From Caballeronia sp. INDeC2 (GTDB lineage Bacteria > Pseudomonadota > Gammaproteobacteria > Burkholderiales > Burkholderiaceae), in the NCBI RefSeq assembly GCF_023631325.1, contig NZ_JALQDG010000040.1:124001-188000 (forward strand): a stretch of DNA of 64,000 bases. Direction: 5' to 3'. The notes beneath the pieces were generated by a model. That model was given only the letters and a program-made list of their open reading frames with translations, ran no database searches and was not told where the DNA came from. Below are positions 36,848-45,397 of the stretch, in pieces; the stretch's first letter is position 1; each line of letters starts with the position of its first letter. The translations under genes were made by a program, and so were the position numbers.

Positions 36848-37537
36848 TCAGTCCTTCGCCGGGACTGCCGCGAGCGACTCGTGCTTCCCTTCCGTGCGCT
36901 GGGGCGCTTTATGGACCATCGTGTAAGCGTAGTCCACGCCCATGCCGTACGCACCGGAATGCTCTTTCGCAATGCCCATCACGGCGTCGTATGTTTCGCG
37001 GTGTGCCCAGTCGCGTTGCCACTCCAGCAGAACCTGCTGCCAGGTAACCGGTACGGCACCGGCCTGGACCATCCGTTGCATCGCATAGTCGTGTGCATCC
37101 TTCGATGTCCCGCCGGACGCGTCCGCAACCATGTAAATCTCGTAGCCGCCTTCCAGCATTGCGCAGAGAGCGAACGTGGTGTTGCAGACCTCCGTCCAGA
37201 GACCGGCTACCACGACCTTGTTCCGGCCGTTCTTCTTCAGCGCGTCTCGCACCTTCTGGTCATCCCATGAGTTCATCGACGTTCGTTCGAGAGTGGGATG
37301 GTCGGGGAAAACATCGAGCAGCTCGGGATACGTGAAGCCAGAAAAAGATTCGCTTTCGACGGTCGTGATGGTGGTCGGAATGTTGAATGTCTTCGCGGCT
37401 TTGGCGAGACCGACGACATTGTTCTTTAGCGTCTGCCGGTCGATCGACTGGACCCCAAACGCCATCTGCGGTTGTTGATCGATGAAGATGATCTGGCTAT
37501 TCGTCGGAGTAAGAACTTCCAGTTTCTCTTTGCTCAT
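36848..37537 (-). CDS. Isochorismatase-family cysteine hydrolase (YcaC-like)
   Basis: A 229-residue cytoplasmic hydrolase. It has Asp20 in IFIDQQPQM, a lysine in the middle and the nucleophile in GLWTEVCNTTFALCAML, as in YcaC and nicotinamidase relatives. The family forms octamers and cleaves small amides or related C-N bonds, but for YcaC itself the substrate is unknown. The start at 37537 is preceded by a weak AAACGGACGACATC site. It is divergent from the second XapX gene with 262 bases between them, which should hold both promoters. Confidence 0.87.
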   Translation of the reverse strand: MSKEKLEVLTPTNSQIIFIDQQPQMAFGVQSIDRQTLKNNVVGLAKAAKTFNIPTTITTVESESFSGFTYPELLDVFPDHPTLERTSMNSWDDQKVRDALKKNGRNKVVVAGLWTEVCNTTFALCAMLEGGYEIYMVADASGGTSKDAHDYAMQRMVQAGAVPVTWQQVLLEWQRDWAHRETYDAVMGIAKEHSGAYGMGVDYAYTMVHKAPQRTEGKHESLAAVPAKD

Positions 37538-37799
37538 GATGTCGTCCGTTTGAAGAAGAGATTCAACCGTTACGCCCTGATTGCAGGGACCGTTAGCCGT
37601 TATGCCTCATTGGAGCCTCGAGATACGGCTGCGCGATGTCGCTTGTGCCGTTGAATGAAGCATAGTCGAGAGTCTCACATTGTTTAACGGCTGATCGCTC
37701 CATTAAGAATTATTAATTCGTTAAGCATCCTGAGGCTACTTATATTTGGAAGCGTGAAAGCCGGGCTCCGGTAAAGCAATCCTCTTTCGGAGGTCGTCG

Positions 37800-38090
37800 A
37801 TGAAAGCGTACGTGCTGTCGCTTCTGGCCGGGATCCTCGTAGGCGTGGTCTACGGGTGGATCGGCGTGCCGTCTCCGGCGCCGCCCATCGTCGCCTTGAT
37901 AGGCCTTCTCGGCATTCTGGCGGGCGAGCAGATCATTCCCGTCGCAAAGAAGATGTTTTCAGGCGTTCATTTTGGCGTGGCCTGGCGCGAAGAGCACTGC
38001 AATCAACATGTATTCGGGTCGTTGCCTGGAAGAAATCCCGGCGTGTCTCGGCCCACGACGGGAACATCATCCGAGGAGAAGCGTTCATGA
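37800..38090 (+). CDS. XapX domain protein with C-terminal extension
   Basis: A 96-residue protein. Residues 1-53 are a standard XapX membrane domain (MKAYVLSLLAGILVGVVYGW, then PSPAPPIVALIGLLGILAGEQ). Residues 54-96 form a hydrophilic tail, SGVHFGVAWREEHCNQH onward, that XapX proteins normally lack and that looks like readthrough into leader DNA. The stop codon overlaps the ATG of the amidohydrolase gene, so the two are translationally coupled. RBS CGGAGG precedes the ATG. Confidence 0.82.
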   Translation: MKAYVLSLLAGILVGVVYGWIGVPSPAPPIVALIGLLGILAGEQIIPVAKKMFSGVHFGVAWREEHCNQHVFGSLPGRNPGVSRPTTGTSSEEKRS

Positions 38091-39973
38091 CATCTCACCA
38101 GGATTCGCCGGAGTTGATTCTCTTCAATGGCAGATTCACGACATTGGATAAATCGAAGCCGACTGCGAGCGCGGTTGCGATCAAGGGCGGAAAATTCAGC
38201 GGCGTCGGCAGCGATAGCGAGATCAATCGACTGAAGGCGGATAACACGCGGACGATCGACCTGAAAGGCCGTTCGGTTCTCCCGGGTCTCATCGATAACC
38301 ATCTTCATATCATCCGCGGCGGATTGAACTTCAATATGGAGCTTCGCTGGGACGGCGTGCGCTCTCTCGCAACGGCAATGGAGATGCTGAAGGCACAGGT
38401 GGCCATCACGCCGCCGCCGCAATGGGTGCGGGTCGTCGGAGGGTTCACCGAGCACCAGTTCGACGAGAAGCGTTTGCCGACCATCGACGAACTGAATGCA
38501 GTAGCGCCGGATACTCCGGTCTTCCTGCTTCATCTCTATGATCGCGCGATGCTCAATGCGGCCGCGCTGCGAGTGGTCGGATACACGAAAGACACACCGG
38601 AGCCGCCCGGAGGCGAGATCGTGCGCGATAGCGCTGGCAATCCAACGGGGCTGTTGCTGGCAAAGCCGAACGCCGGCATTCTCTATGCGACCCTTGCGAG
38701 AGGGCCCAAGCTCCCTCCCGAATATCAACTGAATTCGACGCGTCACTTCATGCGCGAGTTGAATCGTCTGGGCGTGACGGGCGCCATCGATGCAGGGGGC
38801 GGCTCACAGAACTTCCCCGAGGACTACGAGGTTATCAAGAAGCTCGACGCCGAAGGGCTATTGACCATCCGGCTTGCTTATAACCTGTTCACCCAGAAGC
38901 CGAAGGATGAGAAGGAGGACTTTCTCAACTGGACGAAGACATCGAAGTACAAGGACGGCAATGATTTCTTTCGTCATAACGGCGCGGGCGAAATGCTCGT
39001 CTTCTCGGCCGCGGACTTCGAAGACTTCCGGGTTGCGCGACCGGACATGCCGCCCGAGATGGAAGGCGATCTCGAAGGGGTCATCCGTGTGCTCGCGGAA
39101 AACCGCTGGCCGTGGCGCATGCACGCAACTTATGACGAGACTATCAGCCGCGCGCTCGACGTGTTCGAGAAGGTGAACCGCGACACGCCGCTCGCGGGAC
39201 TCAACTGGTTCTTCGACCACGCCGAAACCATCACCGAGAAGTCGATGGATCGCATTGCGGCGCTGGGCGGCGGCATTGCGGTTCAACATCGAATGGCATA
39301 TCAAGGCGAGTACTTCGTCGAGCGCTATGGCGAGAGAGCGGCCGAGGCGACGCCGCCCGTTGCGCGCATGCTCGAAAAGGGCGTGCATGCATCGGCCGGT
39401 ACCGATGCGACTCGTGTAGCGTCGTACAACCCTTGGGTCTCGCTGTCGTGGCTCGTGACCGGCCGGACGGTCGGCGGCATGCGCATCTATCCGCAGCGCA
39501 ATTGCCTCGACCGGGAGACAGCCCTGCGCATGTGGACCGAGAAAGTCACGTGGTTCTCGAATGAAGTCGGGAAGAAAGGGCAAATTGCGGAAGGGCGACT
39601 CGCGGATATCATCGTCCCGGACCGCGACTATTTTGCTTGCGCGGAGGACGATATCGCGGGGACTTCATCGTTGCTTACGGTCGTTGGCGGTAAGGTCGTA
39701 TATGCTGCGGGCGAATTTGCTTCGCTGGATGACAGCCCGCCGCCCCCTGCGATGCCCGACTGGTCGCCCGTGCGGAAATACGGCGGATTTGGCGCGTGGA
39801 AGCAATACGGCGAGTCCGGCGCTCCGCTTCAGCAGATCGCTGCCGGATGCGCGTGTGCGCGCGCTTGCAACGTGCACGGACACGACCATCGTCGCGCATG
39901 GCTCGGCAATGCGCCGACGTCGGACGTTAAGGGCTTCTGGGGAGCATTGGGATGCGCGTGCTGGGCGGTCTAG
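38087..39973 (+). CDS. YtcJ-like amidohydrolase
   Basis: A 628-residue metal-dependent hydrolase. The start LILFNGRFTTLDKSKP and VLPGLIDNHLHIIRGGL carry the metal-binding H-x-H motif of the YtcJ/amidohydrolase_3 family. The middle has HATYDETISRALDVFE and the last metal aspartate lies in ASAGTDATRVASYNPW. The C-terminus is cysteine- and histidine-rich (GCACARACNVHGHDH), possibly an extra metal site. The ATG at 38087 follows GAGGAG and overlaps the XapX gene. The natural substrate is unknown. Confidence 0.88.
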   Translation: MTSHQDSPELILFNGRFTTLDKSKPTASAVAIKGGKFSGVGSDSEINRLKADNTRTIDLKGRSVLPGLIDNHLHIIRGGLNFNMELRWDGVRSLATAMEMLKAQVAITPPPQWVRVVGGFTEHQFDEKRLPTIDELNAVAPDTPVFLLHLYDRAMLNAAALRVVGYTKDTPEPPGGEIVRDSAGNPTGLLLAKPNAGILYATLARGPKLPPEYQLNSTRHFMRELNRLGVTGAIDAGGGSQNFPEDYEVIKKLDAEGLLTIRLAYNLFTQKPKDEKEDFLNWTKTSKYKDGNDFFRHNGAGEMLVFSAADFEDFRVARPDMPPEMEGDLEGVIRVLAENRWPWRMHATYDETISRALDVFEKVNRDTPLAGLNWFFDHAETITEKSMDRIAALGGGIAVQHRMAYQGEYFVERYGERAAEATPPVARMLEKGVHASAGTDATRVASYNPWVSLSWLVTGRTVGGMRIYPQRNCLDRETALRMWTEKVTWFSNEVGKKGQIAEGRLADIIVPDRDYFACAEDDIAGTSSLLTVVGGKVVYAAGEFASLDDSPPPPAMPDWSPVRKYGGFGAWKQYGESGAPLQQIAAGCACARACNVHGHDHRRAWLGNAPTSDVKGFWGALGCACWAV

Positions 39974-39984
39974 AGGGACATCGA

Positions 39985-40407
39985 ATGCTCGACAGTCCAT
40001 CGTGGGTCGTGGCGCTCCTGCGTCAGCCTTGGGTCATGCTGACCGTGCGTATCGGCCTCGTCTCCGCGTACTTCATTGGTGGCGTCGCAAAGTTGCTGCA
40101 TTTCGACGCCGCGGCCGCCGAACAGGTGCACTTCGGTTTGCATCCGGGTTGGCTCTGGGCGTCCATCGCGATCTTCGTGGAGCTGGTCGGATCCTTGTGC
40201 ATCATCTTCGCCCGGTTCACGTGGCTCGCGGCGGGCGCGTTGGCTGCATTGACGCTGGTAGCCATGTTCGTGGCAAACGATTTTTGGCGTCTCGAAGGGG
40301 CCGCACACTTCATTGCATTGAATAGCTTTTTCGAGCATCTTGGGCTCATCGCTGCATTCGTGATGGTCACTCGCCTGGTCGATGTCGGGCGGCGCTCGTC
40401 TGAGTAA
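39985..40407 (+). CDS. DoxX family membrane protein
   Basis: A 140-residue inner-membrane protein with four hydrophobic segments, starting after a soluble stretch with TVRIGLVSAYFIGGVAKLLHF, which is the DoxX signature region. FVANDFWRLEG and NSFFEHLGLIAAFVMV also fit. The ATG at 39985 follows AGAGGGACA, 11 bases after the amidohydrolase stop. DoxX proteins take part in thiol or redox metabolism in some bacteria; here the role is unknown. Confidence 0.85.
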   Translation: MLDSPSWVVALLRQPWVMLTVRIGLVSAYFIGGVAKLLHFDAAAAEQVHFGLHPGWLWASIAIFVELVGSLCIIFARFTWLAAGALAALTLVAMFVANDFWRLEGAAHFIALNSFFEHLGLIAAFVMVTRLVDVGRRSSE

Positions 40408-40428
40408 CCGAACAGGGAATTCACCACC

Positions 40429-41346
40429 ATGCTCAACATTCGATCTTTCGGTATCGCGGCTTTCCTTGCTATCGGCGTGGTCGCGACCGCGGCACCGGTT
40501 TCATCTGCCAAGGGCACCGGTGGGCCGCAGCAATCGGCCTCGCTTGCAGTCGGCCCGCAATACGACACGACGCATATCTACGTTGCGCCGGAAGACTTCG
40601 ACAAATTCACTGACAGCTTCGTCGCCACGTTCGGAGGCCATAAATCGCAGCAGGGCGTGTTTCAAGTGACGCCGACACCTAGTCAGACGATGTCGCAACT
40701 GGTCTTCACGCCGGTCGGCACGGTTTCGGTATTCGGCTTCAAAACGCCTGTTCCCTATCCGTTCGGCGACGAGCGCACGGGCTATCTCGTCACGGACATG
40801 GATGCTGCAGTCAAGTCGGCAAAGGCCCACGGTGCGGATGTGATCGTCGATACCTTTCCCGACCCGATCGGACGCGATGTGATCGTGTCCTGGCCGGGCG
40901 GCGTGCACATGCAGCTCTACTGGCACACGAAGGCGCCGAATTACGAGCCGCTCGAGGCGGTTCCCGAGAATCGCGTGTACGTATCGCCCGCGCGCGTGAA
41001 CTCGCTCATCACGAACTGGCTCGCGTTCTCGCATGGCAAGGTCGTCTCCGATAATCATCGTGCGCCGGGCGTGGAAATCGGCCGCCCTGACGATACCTTT
41101 CGGCGCGTGCGGCTCACATCGGGCTTCGGGGATATGACGATCTTCGCAACCGATGGCCACTTGCCGTACCCGTATGGACGAGAGATGACAGGCTATGAAG
41201 TGAAGGACTTCGACGACACCATGAAGAAAGCCGCGGCGGCCGGTGTGACGGTTCTCGTGCAGCCTTTCACATCGGACCGGAGAGAGTCGGCGGTCGTTCA
41301 GTTTCCCGGCGGATACATCGCGGAGATTCACGCAGCGGCGAAATAA
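40429..41346 (+). CDS. Exported VOC (glyoxalase-like) protein
   Basis: A 305-residue protein with a signal peptide (ending TAAPVSSAKG, near residue 28), so it should be periplasmic, which is unusual for the vicinal oxygen chelate fold. Two tandem VOC modules are visible: TTHIYVAPEDFDKFTDSFV to HMQLYW and NRVYVSPARVNSLITNWLAF to GGYIAEIH. The candidate metal ligands are the His in TTHIYV, the Glu in GYIAEIH and neighbours. It lies 21 bases after DoxX in the same operon. Confidence 0.8.
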   Translation: MLNIRSFGIAAFLAIGVVATAAPVSSAKGTGGPQQSASLAVGPQYDTTHIYVAPEDFDKFTDSFVATFGGHKSQQGVFQVTPTPSQTMSQLVFTPVGTVSVFGFKTPVPYPFGDERTGYLVTDMDAAVKSAKAHGADVIVDTFPDPIGRDVIVSWPGGVHMQLYWHTKAPNYEPLEAVPENRVYVSPARVNSLITNWLAFSHGKVVSDNHRAPGVEIGRPDDTFRRVRLTSGFGDMTIFATDGHLPYPYGREMTGYEVKDFDDTMKKAAAAGVTVLVQPFTSDRRESAVVQFPGGYIAEIHAAAK

Positions 41347-41387
41347 GATGCGATCCTGTAGGACCAATTCTCGCTGAGCGCTTCTCC

Positions 41388-42083
41388 ATGAAATGGTCAA
41401 TGAACGACGACAATCTGCTCTCCGCGACTGCCGGATATGTCGACACGCTCAGTTTCGTGTCGCTGTTCGGTCTGTTCACGGCGCACGTGACCGGGAACTT
41501 CGTGCTTATCGGCGGTGGTATCGCAGGTTATGGGCAGGGCATCTTCCTGAAGCTGATGGCGTTTCCTGCGTTCATCGTCGGAGTCGTGCTCAGCAGTCTC
41601 GTCATTCGCACGCGCAACCCCGAGACGCCGATGCGCGGTGCATGCATGCTCTATGCGATGCAGGCAGTACTGCTTCTGGCGTTCTGCGTCGCCGGGTTCG
41701 ATCTCGGACGACAATTCAGCCCCGATAGCTGGTCAGTGGTCGTCTGCGGAATGATTGGCGCGAGCGCGATGGGTGTGCAGAACGCCCACAGTCGCCTGAT
41801 CGCGCGGCCCGGCGTGCCGAACACGGTCATGACCGGCAACGTGACCCAGGTCATTCTCGACCTGCTCGATCTTTGTTCGCCGCGCGTGCCGGCCGATGCA
41901 AAGCTCGCTTCGCGTGCGCGCGCCGCGAAGATGCTGCCGGCAATCGTCGCGTTCGGGCTGGGTGCGATCGCCGGCGCGTTGGCCTATAGAACCTTCGGCT
42001 TTCTGGCTTTACTGCTGCCAGTCGTCGTAGTGACCTTATTGGCCATACGCGCGTGGAGGGACCGTAACGAACCTTCGCGATAA
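41388..42083 (+). CDS. DUF1275 (YoaK family) membrane protein
   Basis: A 231-residue inner-membrane protein with six predicted helices. The motif ATAGYVDTLSFVSLFGLFTAHVTGN and later GASAMGVQNAHSR, TVMTGNVTQV mark the family. An alternative ATG at 41400 (MNDDNL) is equally good. Function is unknown. It lies 41 bases after the VOC gene. Confidence 0.85.
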   Translation: MKWSMNDDNLLSATAGYVDTLSFVSLFGLFTAHVTGNFVLIGGGIAGYGQGIFLKLMAFPAFIVGVVLSSLVIRTRNPETPMRGACMLYAMQAVLLLAFCVAGFDLGRQFSPDSWSVVVCGMIGASAMGVQNAHSRLIARPGVPNTVMTGNVTQVILDLLDLCSPRVPADAKLASRARAAKMLPAIVAFGLGAIAGALAYRTFGFLALLLPVVVVTLLAIRAWRDRNEPSR

Positions 42084-42154
42084 CGTCGGCCTCGCTGGCG
42101 CCGCGAGACAAAGGCCGGACCTACAACCTTCAACAGGGCGGGAGGCCCGGGCAG

Positions 42155-43594
42155 ATGCAACTCGCGGCATGTACAGGGATTGCCGTTGCGGGACTCGCGT
42201 TCGGCCTGTGTCAGAATGCGCGGGCGGATAACGAAGCACAACAACGTCAAGAGACGGCTGCGCCAGAGCAGACATGTACCGCGAAGCGGCCGACTGTCAT
42301 GTTCAATCGCTGGCAGGAGGACTGGAGTGTTCTCAAGAATCCCTGTGTGCCGCGCAAGCCACTGGATAGCCTCAAGTACATCCCGGTCGGCGGTGATCCG
42401 GAAAGCTATCTATCTTTAGGCGCGAATTTGCGGGAGCGAGTCGAGGTCAGCGAAAGCCCGCTGTTCGGTCTGAGCCCGACGGCGAAATCGGATACCTATC
42501 TGATTCAGCGCGCACAGGTTCATGCGGACGCACACATCAGCCCGTATTTGCAGTTCTTCGTTCAGTTCGAGGATGCAAGAGCGTTCGACAAGGATGTGGT
42601 GCGACCGACGGACAAGAATCCATTGGACCTGGAGCAAGCGTTCGTCGCGTGGGTGAGCCCGCTCGGACCGGGCACGATCAAGCTGCGCGTCGGGCGGCAG
42701 GAGATGGCGTTCGACTTGCAGAGATTCATCTCCGTTCGCGATGGGCCTAACGTGCGGCAGGCCTACGATGCGCTATGGGCGGACTATGAGTACGCGAAAT
42801 GGCGATTCATCGCCTATGCGACGCGGCCGGTTCAGTATCGAGACGTCTCGGCATTCGACGACACGTCGAACCGTCATTTGACCTTTAGCGGCGTGCGTTT
42901 TGAGCGTCAGGACGCCGGACCGGGAGATCTCTCCGGATATTATTCCCTCTACACCCGCGCTGACGCGCAGTTCCTCGATGCACAAGGCGACGAGCACCGT
43001 AATGTATTCGACTTGCGATACACCGGGAAAGCCGCAGCCTTCGACTATGACTTGGAGTCGATGTATCAGACGGGCCATGTAGGCAACAAGACGATTGCCG
43101 CATGGGCTGTCGGCTCGCTGTTCGGCTATACGCTCGCTTCGCCTTGGACGCCGCGGTTCGGCCTTCAGATCGACGCTGCGTCGGGCGATCGTCATCCGAA
43201 CGACGGGCGCGTCGAGACATTCAATCCTCTCTTTCCGAACGGCTACTATTTCACGCTGGCGGGCTACACCGGCTATGCCAATCTTATCCACGTAAAGCCT
43301 TCGCTCACGCTCAAGCCGTCGAGCAAACTGAGCTTGTTGTTTGCATTCGCGTTTCAATGGCGGGTGACCACGAACGACGCCATCTATCAGCAGGGAAGTG
43401 CCGTTGTTCCTGGGACAGCCGGGCACGGTACGCGATGGACCGGAACCTATGCGCAGATACGCGCTGACTGGGCCGTTGCCACGAACCTGATTGCGTCGGT
43501 CGAAGCCGTTCACTTCCAGATCGGGGATTCGATCCGTCAACTCGGCGGGAGCAATTCCGATTACATAGGCGTGGAATTAAAGTACGGCTGGTGA
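42155..43594 (+). CDS. Outer-membrane porin, alginate-export type
   Basis: A 479-residue beta-barrel with a signal peptide ending near NARADNEAQ. The core resembles AlgE/alginate_exp porins: LGANLRERVEVSESPLFGL, DTYLIQRAQVHADAHISPY, QFEDARAFDKD and LEQAFVAW, followed by alternating strand segments and the end YIGVELKYGW with a terminal aromatic residue. GGGAGG lies before the ATG. As no alginate genes are around it, it more likely imports or exports a small anionic compound of the neighbouring pathway. Confidence 0.85.
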   Translation: MQLAACTGIAVAGLAFGLCQNARADNEAQQRQETAAPEQTCTAKRPTVMFNRWQEDWSVLKNPCVPRKPLDSLKYIPVGGDPESYLSLGANLRERVEVSESPLFGLSPTAKSDTYLIQRAQVHADAHISPYLQFFVQFEDARAFDKDVVRPTDKNPLDLEQAFVAWVSPLGPGTIKLRVGRQEMAFDLQRFISVRDGPNVRQAYDALWADYEYAKWRFIAYATRPVQYRDVSAFDDTSNRHLTFSGVRFERQDAGPGDLSGYYSLYTRADAQFLDAQGDEHRNVFDLRYTGKAAAFDYDLESMYQTGHVGNKTIAAWAVGSLFGYTLASPWTPRFGLQIDAASGDRHPNDGRVETFNPLFPNGYYFTLAGYTGYANLIHVKPSLTLKPSSKLSLLFAFAFQWRVTTNDAIYQQGSAVVPGTAGHGTRWTGTYAQIRADWAVATNLIASVEAVHFQIGDSIRQLGGSNSDYIGVELKYGW

Positions 43595-43607
43595 AGGCTG
43601 GCCTGAC

Positions 43608-44639
43608 GTGAAGAAGTCACGAACCCTGCCAATTTCGTTCAGGTATATTACAGACGAGTGCCAGCGCAGGTGCGCCGGGGCCGAATCCTTTCGGCAAGTC
43701 TCCGTCGCAGGCTTCTTCACGCTCGAGGAGGGTTCATTGAAAGCCGACTTGACCGGCTCGCTAGCTATACCGGAATCGCATTGGAGTCAGCGGCCGGTAG
43801 TTCTTACACGAGAAGACAGTTTTCGTGCGATTCTCAGCAAGTGGAGCCTGCCTAAACCGAAGCAGCCGCTCGAGTTCAGGCAGGAGTTCACCGATGGCAC
43901 CCATACGATAACTGTCAACCGGAGTGTCAGCGCGGGGCGATTTCTGGTCGGAAAGAAAGAAGTTTCGCTAAGCGATGTACCCATTCGCTCGAGCCTGCTC
44001 GTGCCGCCGGGAGAGGCAACGCGCATTGTTTTTACCGAGGCCGCGGAAGCCTATCGCCTTTATCTTTCCGCGGTATTGCTCGCTGAATGCCATGAGCACA
44101 TTTTCGGGGTGCCGGCCAGCACCGATATTGTGCTGTCGAACATAACTTTCCTGGACGACAGGCCGATTCGTCACCTGCTTCAGGCTATCCTCGAAATCAG
44201 TGAAGAGGATTGTCCCGCTAATCGCCTGGTTCTCGAAAGCATCAGTCTCGCCATTGCATCGCGGTGCGTATCGCTGAATCTCAACAAGCCTGCCAAAAAG
44301 ACTCGCGTTGCGCCTTTGGCCAACTGGCGACTTCAGCGTGTAACCGAATACATTCACGCTCACTTGTTCGACCCGATCTATCTGGCCGATCTCAGCAATA
44401 TAGCCGGGTTGACCAGAATGCATTTCCTGACGCAGTTTCGCCTGGCAACAGGATTCACGCCGAACGCTTATGTCATGCGAATGAGGATCGAGCATGGACG
44501 GCGACTGCTTGCGCAGACCGATCTTTCGATCGTGGATATTTCGCAGATGCTAGGCTTTAAAAGTCAGAGTCATTTCACATTGGTCTTCAGGAAGATCGTC
44601 GGCAATACGCCGGCTCGCTGGCGGACCGCGTCGAAGTGA
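43608..44639 (+). CDS. AraC family regulator
   Basis: A 343-residue regulator. The N-terminal 200 residues are an uncharacterised AraC ligand-binding region (AraC_binding_2-like), and the last 100 residues hold two helix-turn-helix motifs (ADLSNIAGLTRMHFLTQF and DISQMLGFKSQSHFTLVFRK), ending with the usual GNTPARWR. It starts 13 bases after the porin stop codon, so it closes the operon that began with the XapX/amidohydrolase genes and probably regulates it. Confidence 0.88.
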   Translation: MKKSRTLPISFRYITDECQRRCAGAESFRQVSVAGFFTLEEGSLKADLTGSLAIPESHWSQRPVVLTREDSFRAILSKWSLPKPKQPLEFRQEFTDGTHTITVNRSVSAGRFLVGKKEVSLSDVPIRSSLLVPPGEATRIVFTEAAEAYRLYLSAVLLAECHEHIFGVPASTDIVLSNITFLDDRPIRHLLQAILEISEEDCPANRLVLESISLAIASRCVSLNLNKPAKKTRVAPLANWRLQRVTEYIHAHLFDPIYLADLSNIAGLTRMHFLTQFRLATGFTPNAYVMRMRIEHGRRLLAQTDLSIVDISQMLGFKSQSHFTLVFRKIVGNTPARWRTASK

Positions 44640-44797
44640 CGGACGTTCGTTCTTAATCAGAATTAAGCCTGGTTAACTGTCCAGTTTTGCGCGGCTACTC
44701 TAAGCTCGTGTTCGAATAGCCATTCCGCACCGCACTATTAAAGAAGAAGACAACACTCCCGCGACCTGACGCGAACGCTTTGCGACGGAGCTATCTG

Positions 44798-45289
44798 ATG
44801 AAGCCACCTGCGAAAGAGGACATCGGGCAACGCGCGCTGCTCGGCATCCTTGCGCGTGCGACTCAGCCGCGCAATTCGGCAAGCGGACCCGTGCGGCGGA
44901 AGAAGCCAAGGTATCGGCTTAGAAAGGACCGCGTGCGCAACGACGACGCGCCTGCTATCAACGCCGATGCCCGCGTGACATGCATTTCCATCGTCGAACG
45001 AACGTCTTCGCAAACCGTGACCGTCTGCTGGAGCGACGCCAGAATGGGGCACTTTGCAGAGCAGGTATGGCGTTTAGGACGCGCATGCGCCGACTCGTTC
45101 TGCGTGTTGACAGGTAAGCAGATCGCGTACGGCGACAAGATCTTCAGGCCTCGGGTATGGAGGGGCGTTGCACCGGACGAGGATTGCATGATTCTCGCTT
45201 GTGCCGTCGATGAGATGTTCGACGATTCGGTGAAGCTGGCGGACGAGTGCATGACCGCTTCGGAGAATGTAGCCGATGCGACTCCGTAA
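44798..45289 (+). CDS. DUF3331-like protein
   Basis: A 163-residue soluble protein. The middle part, VTVCWSDARMGHFAEQVWRLG, followed by CVLTGKQIAYGDKIFRPR and a helical end with MILACAVDEMF, matches the DUF3331 pattern that is seen mainly in Burkholderia. The ATG at 44798 has CGGAG 9 bases before it. The first 50 residues are basic. Function is unknown. Confidence 0.7.
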   Translation: MKPPAKEDIGQRALLGILARATQPRNSASGPVRRKKPRYRLRKDRVRNDDAPAINADARVTCISIVERTSSQTVTVCWSDARMGHFAEQVWRLGRACADSFCVLTGKQIAYGDKIFRPRVWRGVAPDEDCMILACAVDEMFDDSVKLADECMTASENVADATP

Positions 45290-45397
45290 CTCCGATGGCG
45301 AAATCAATTGCGCCCACCGTAGTCATCCGTTCCGATAGCCGCATATGCGCGACCTCCGTATATCTTTCGCGCGTCGCATAGTCGATCGGAGCCTCGC

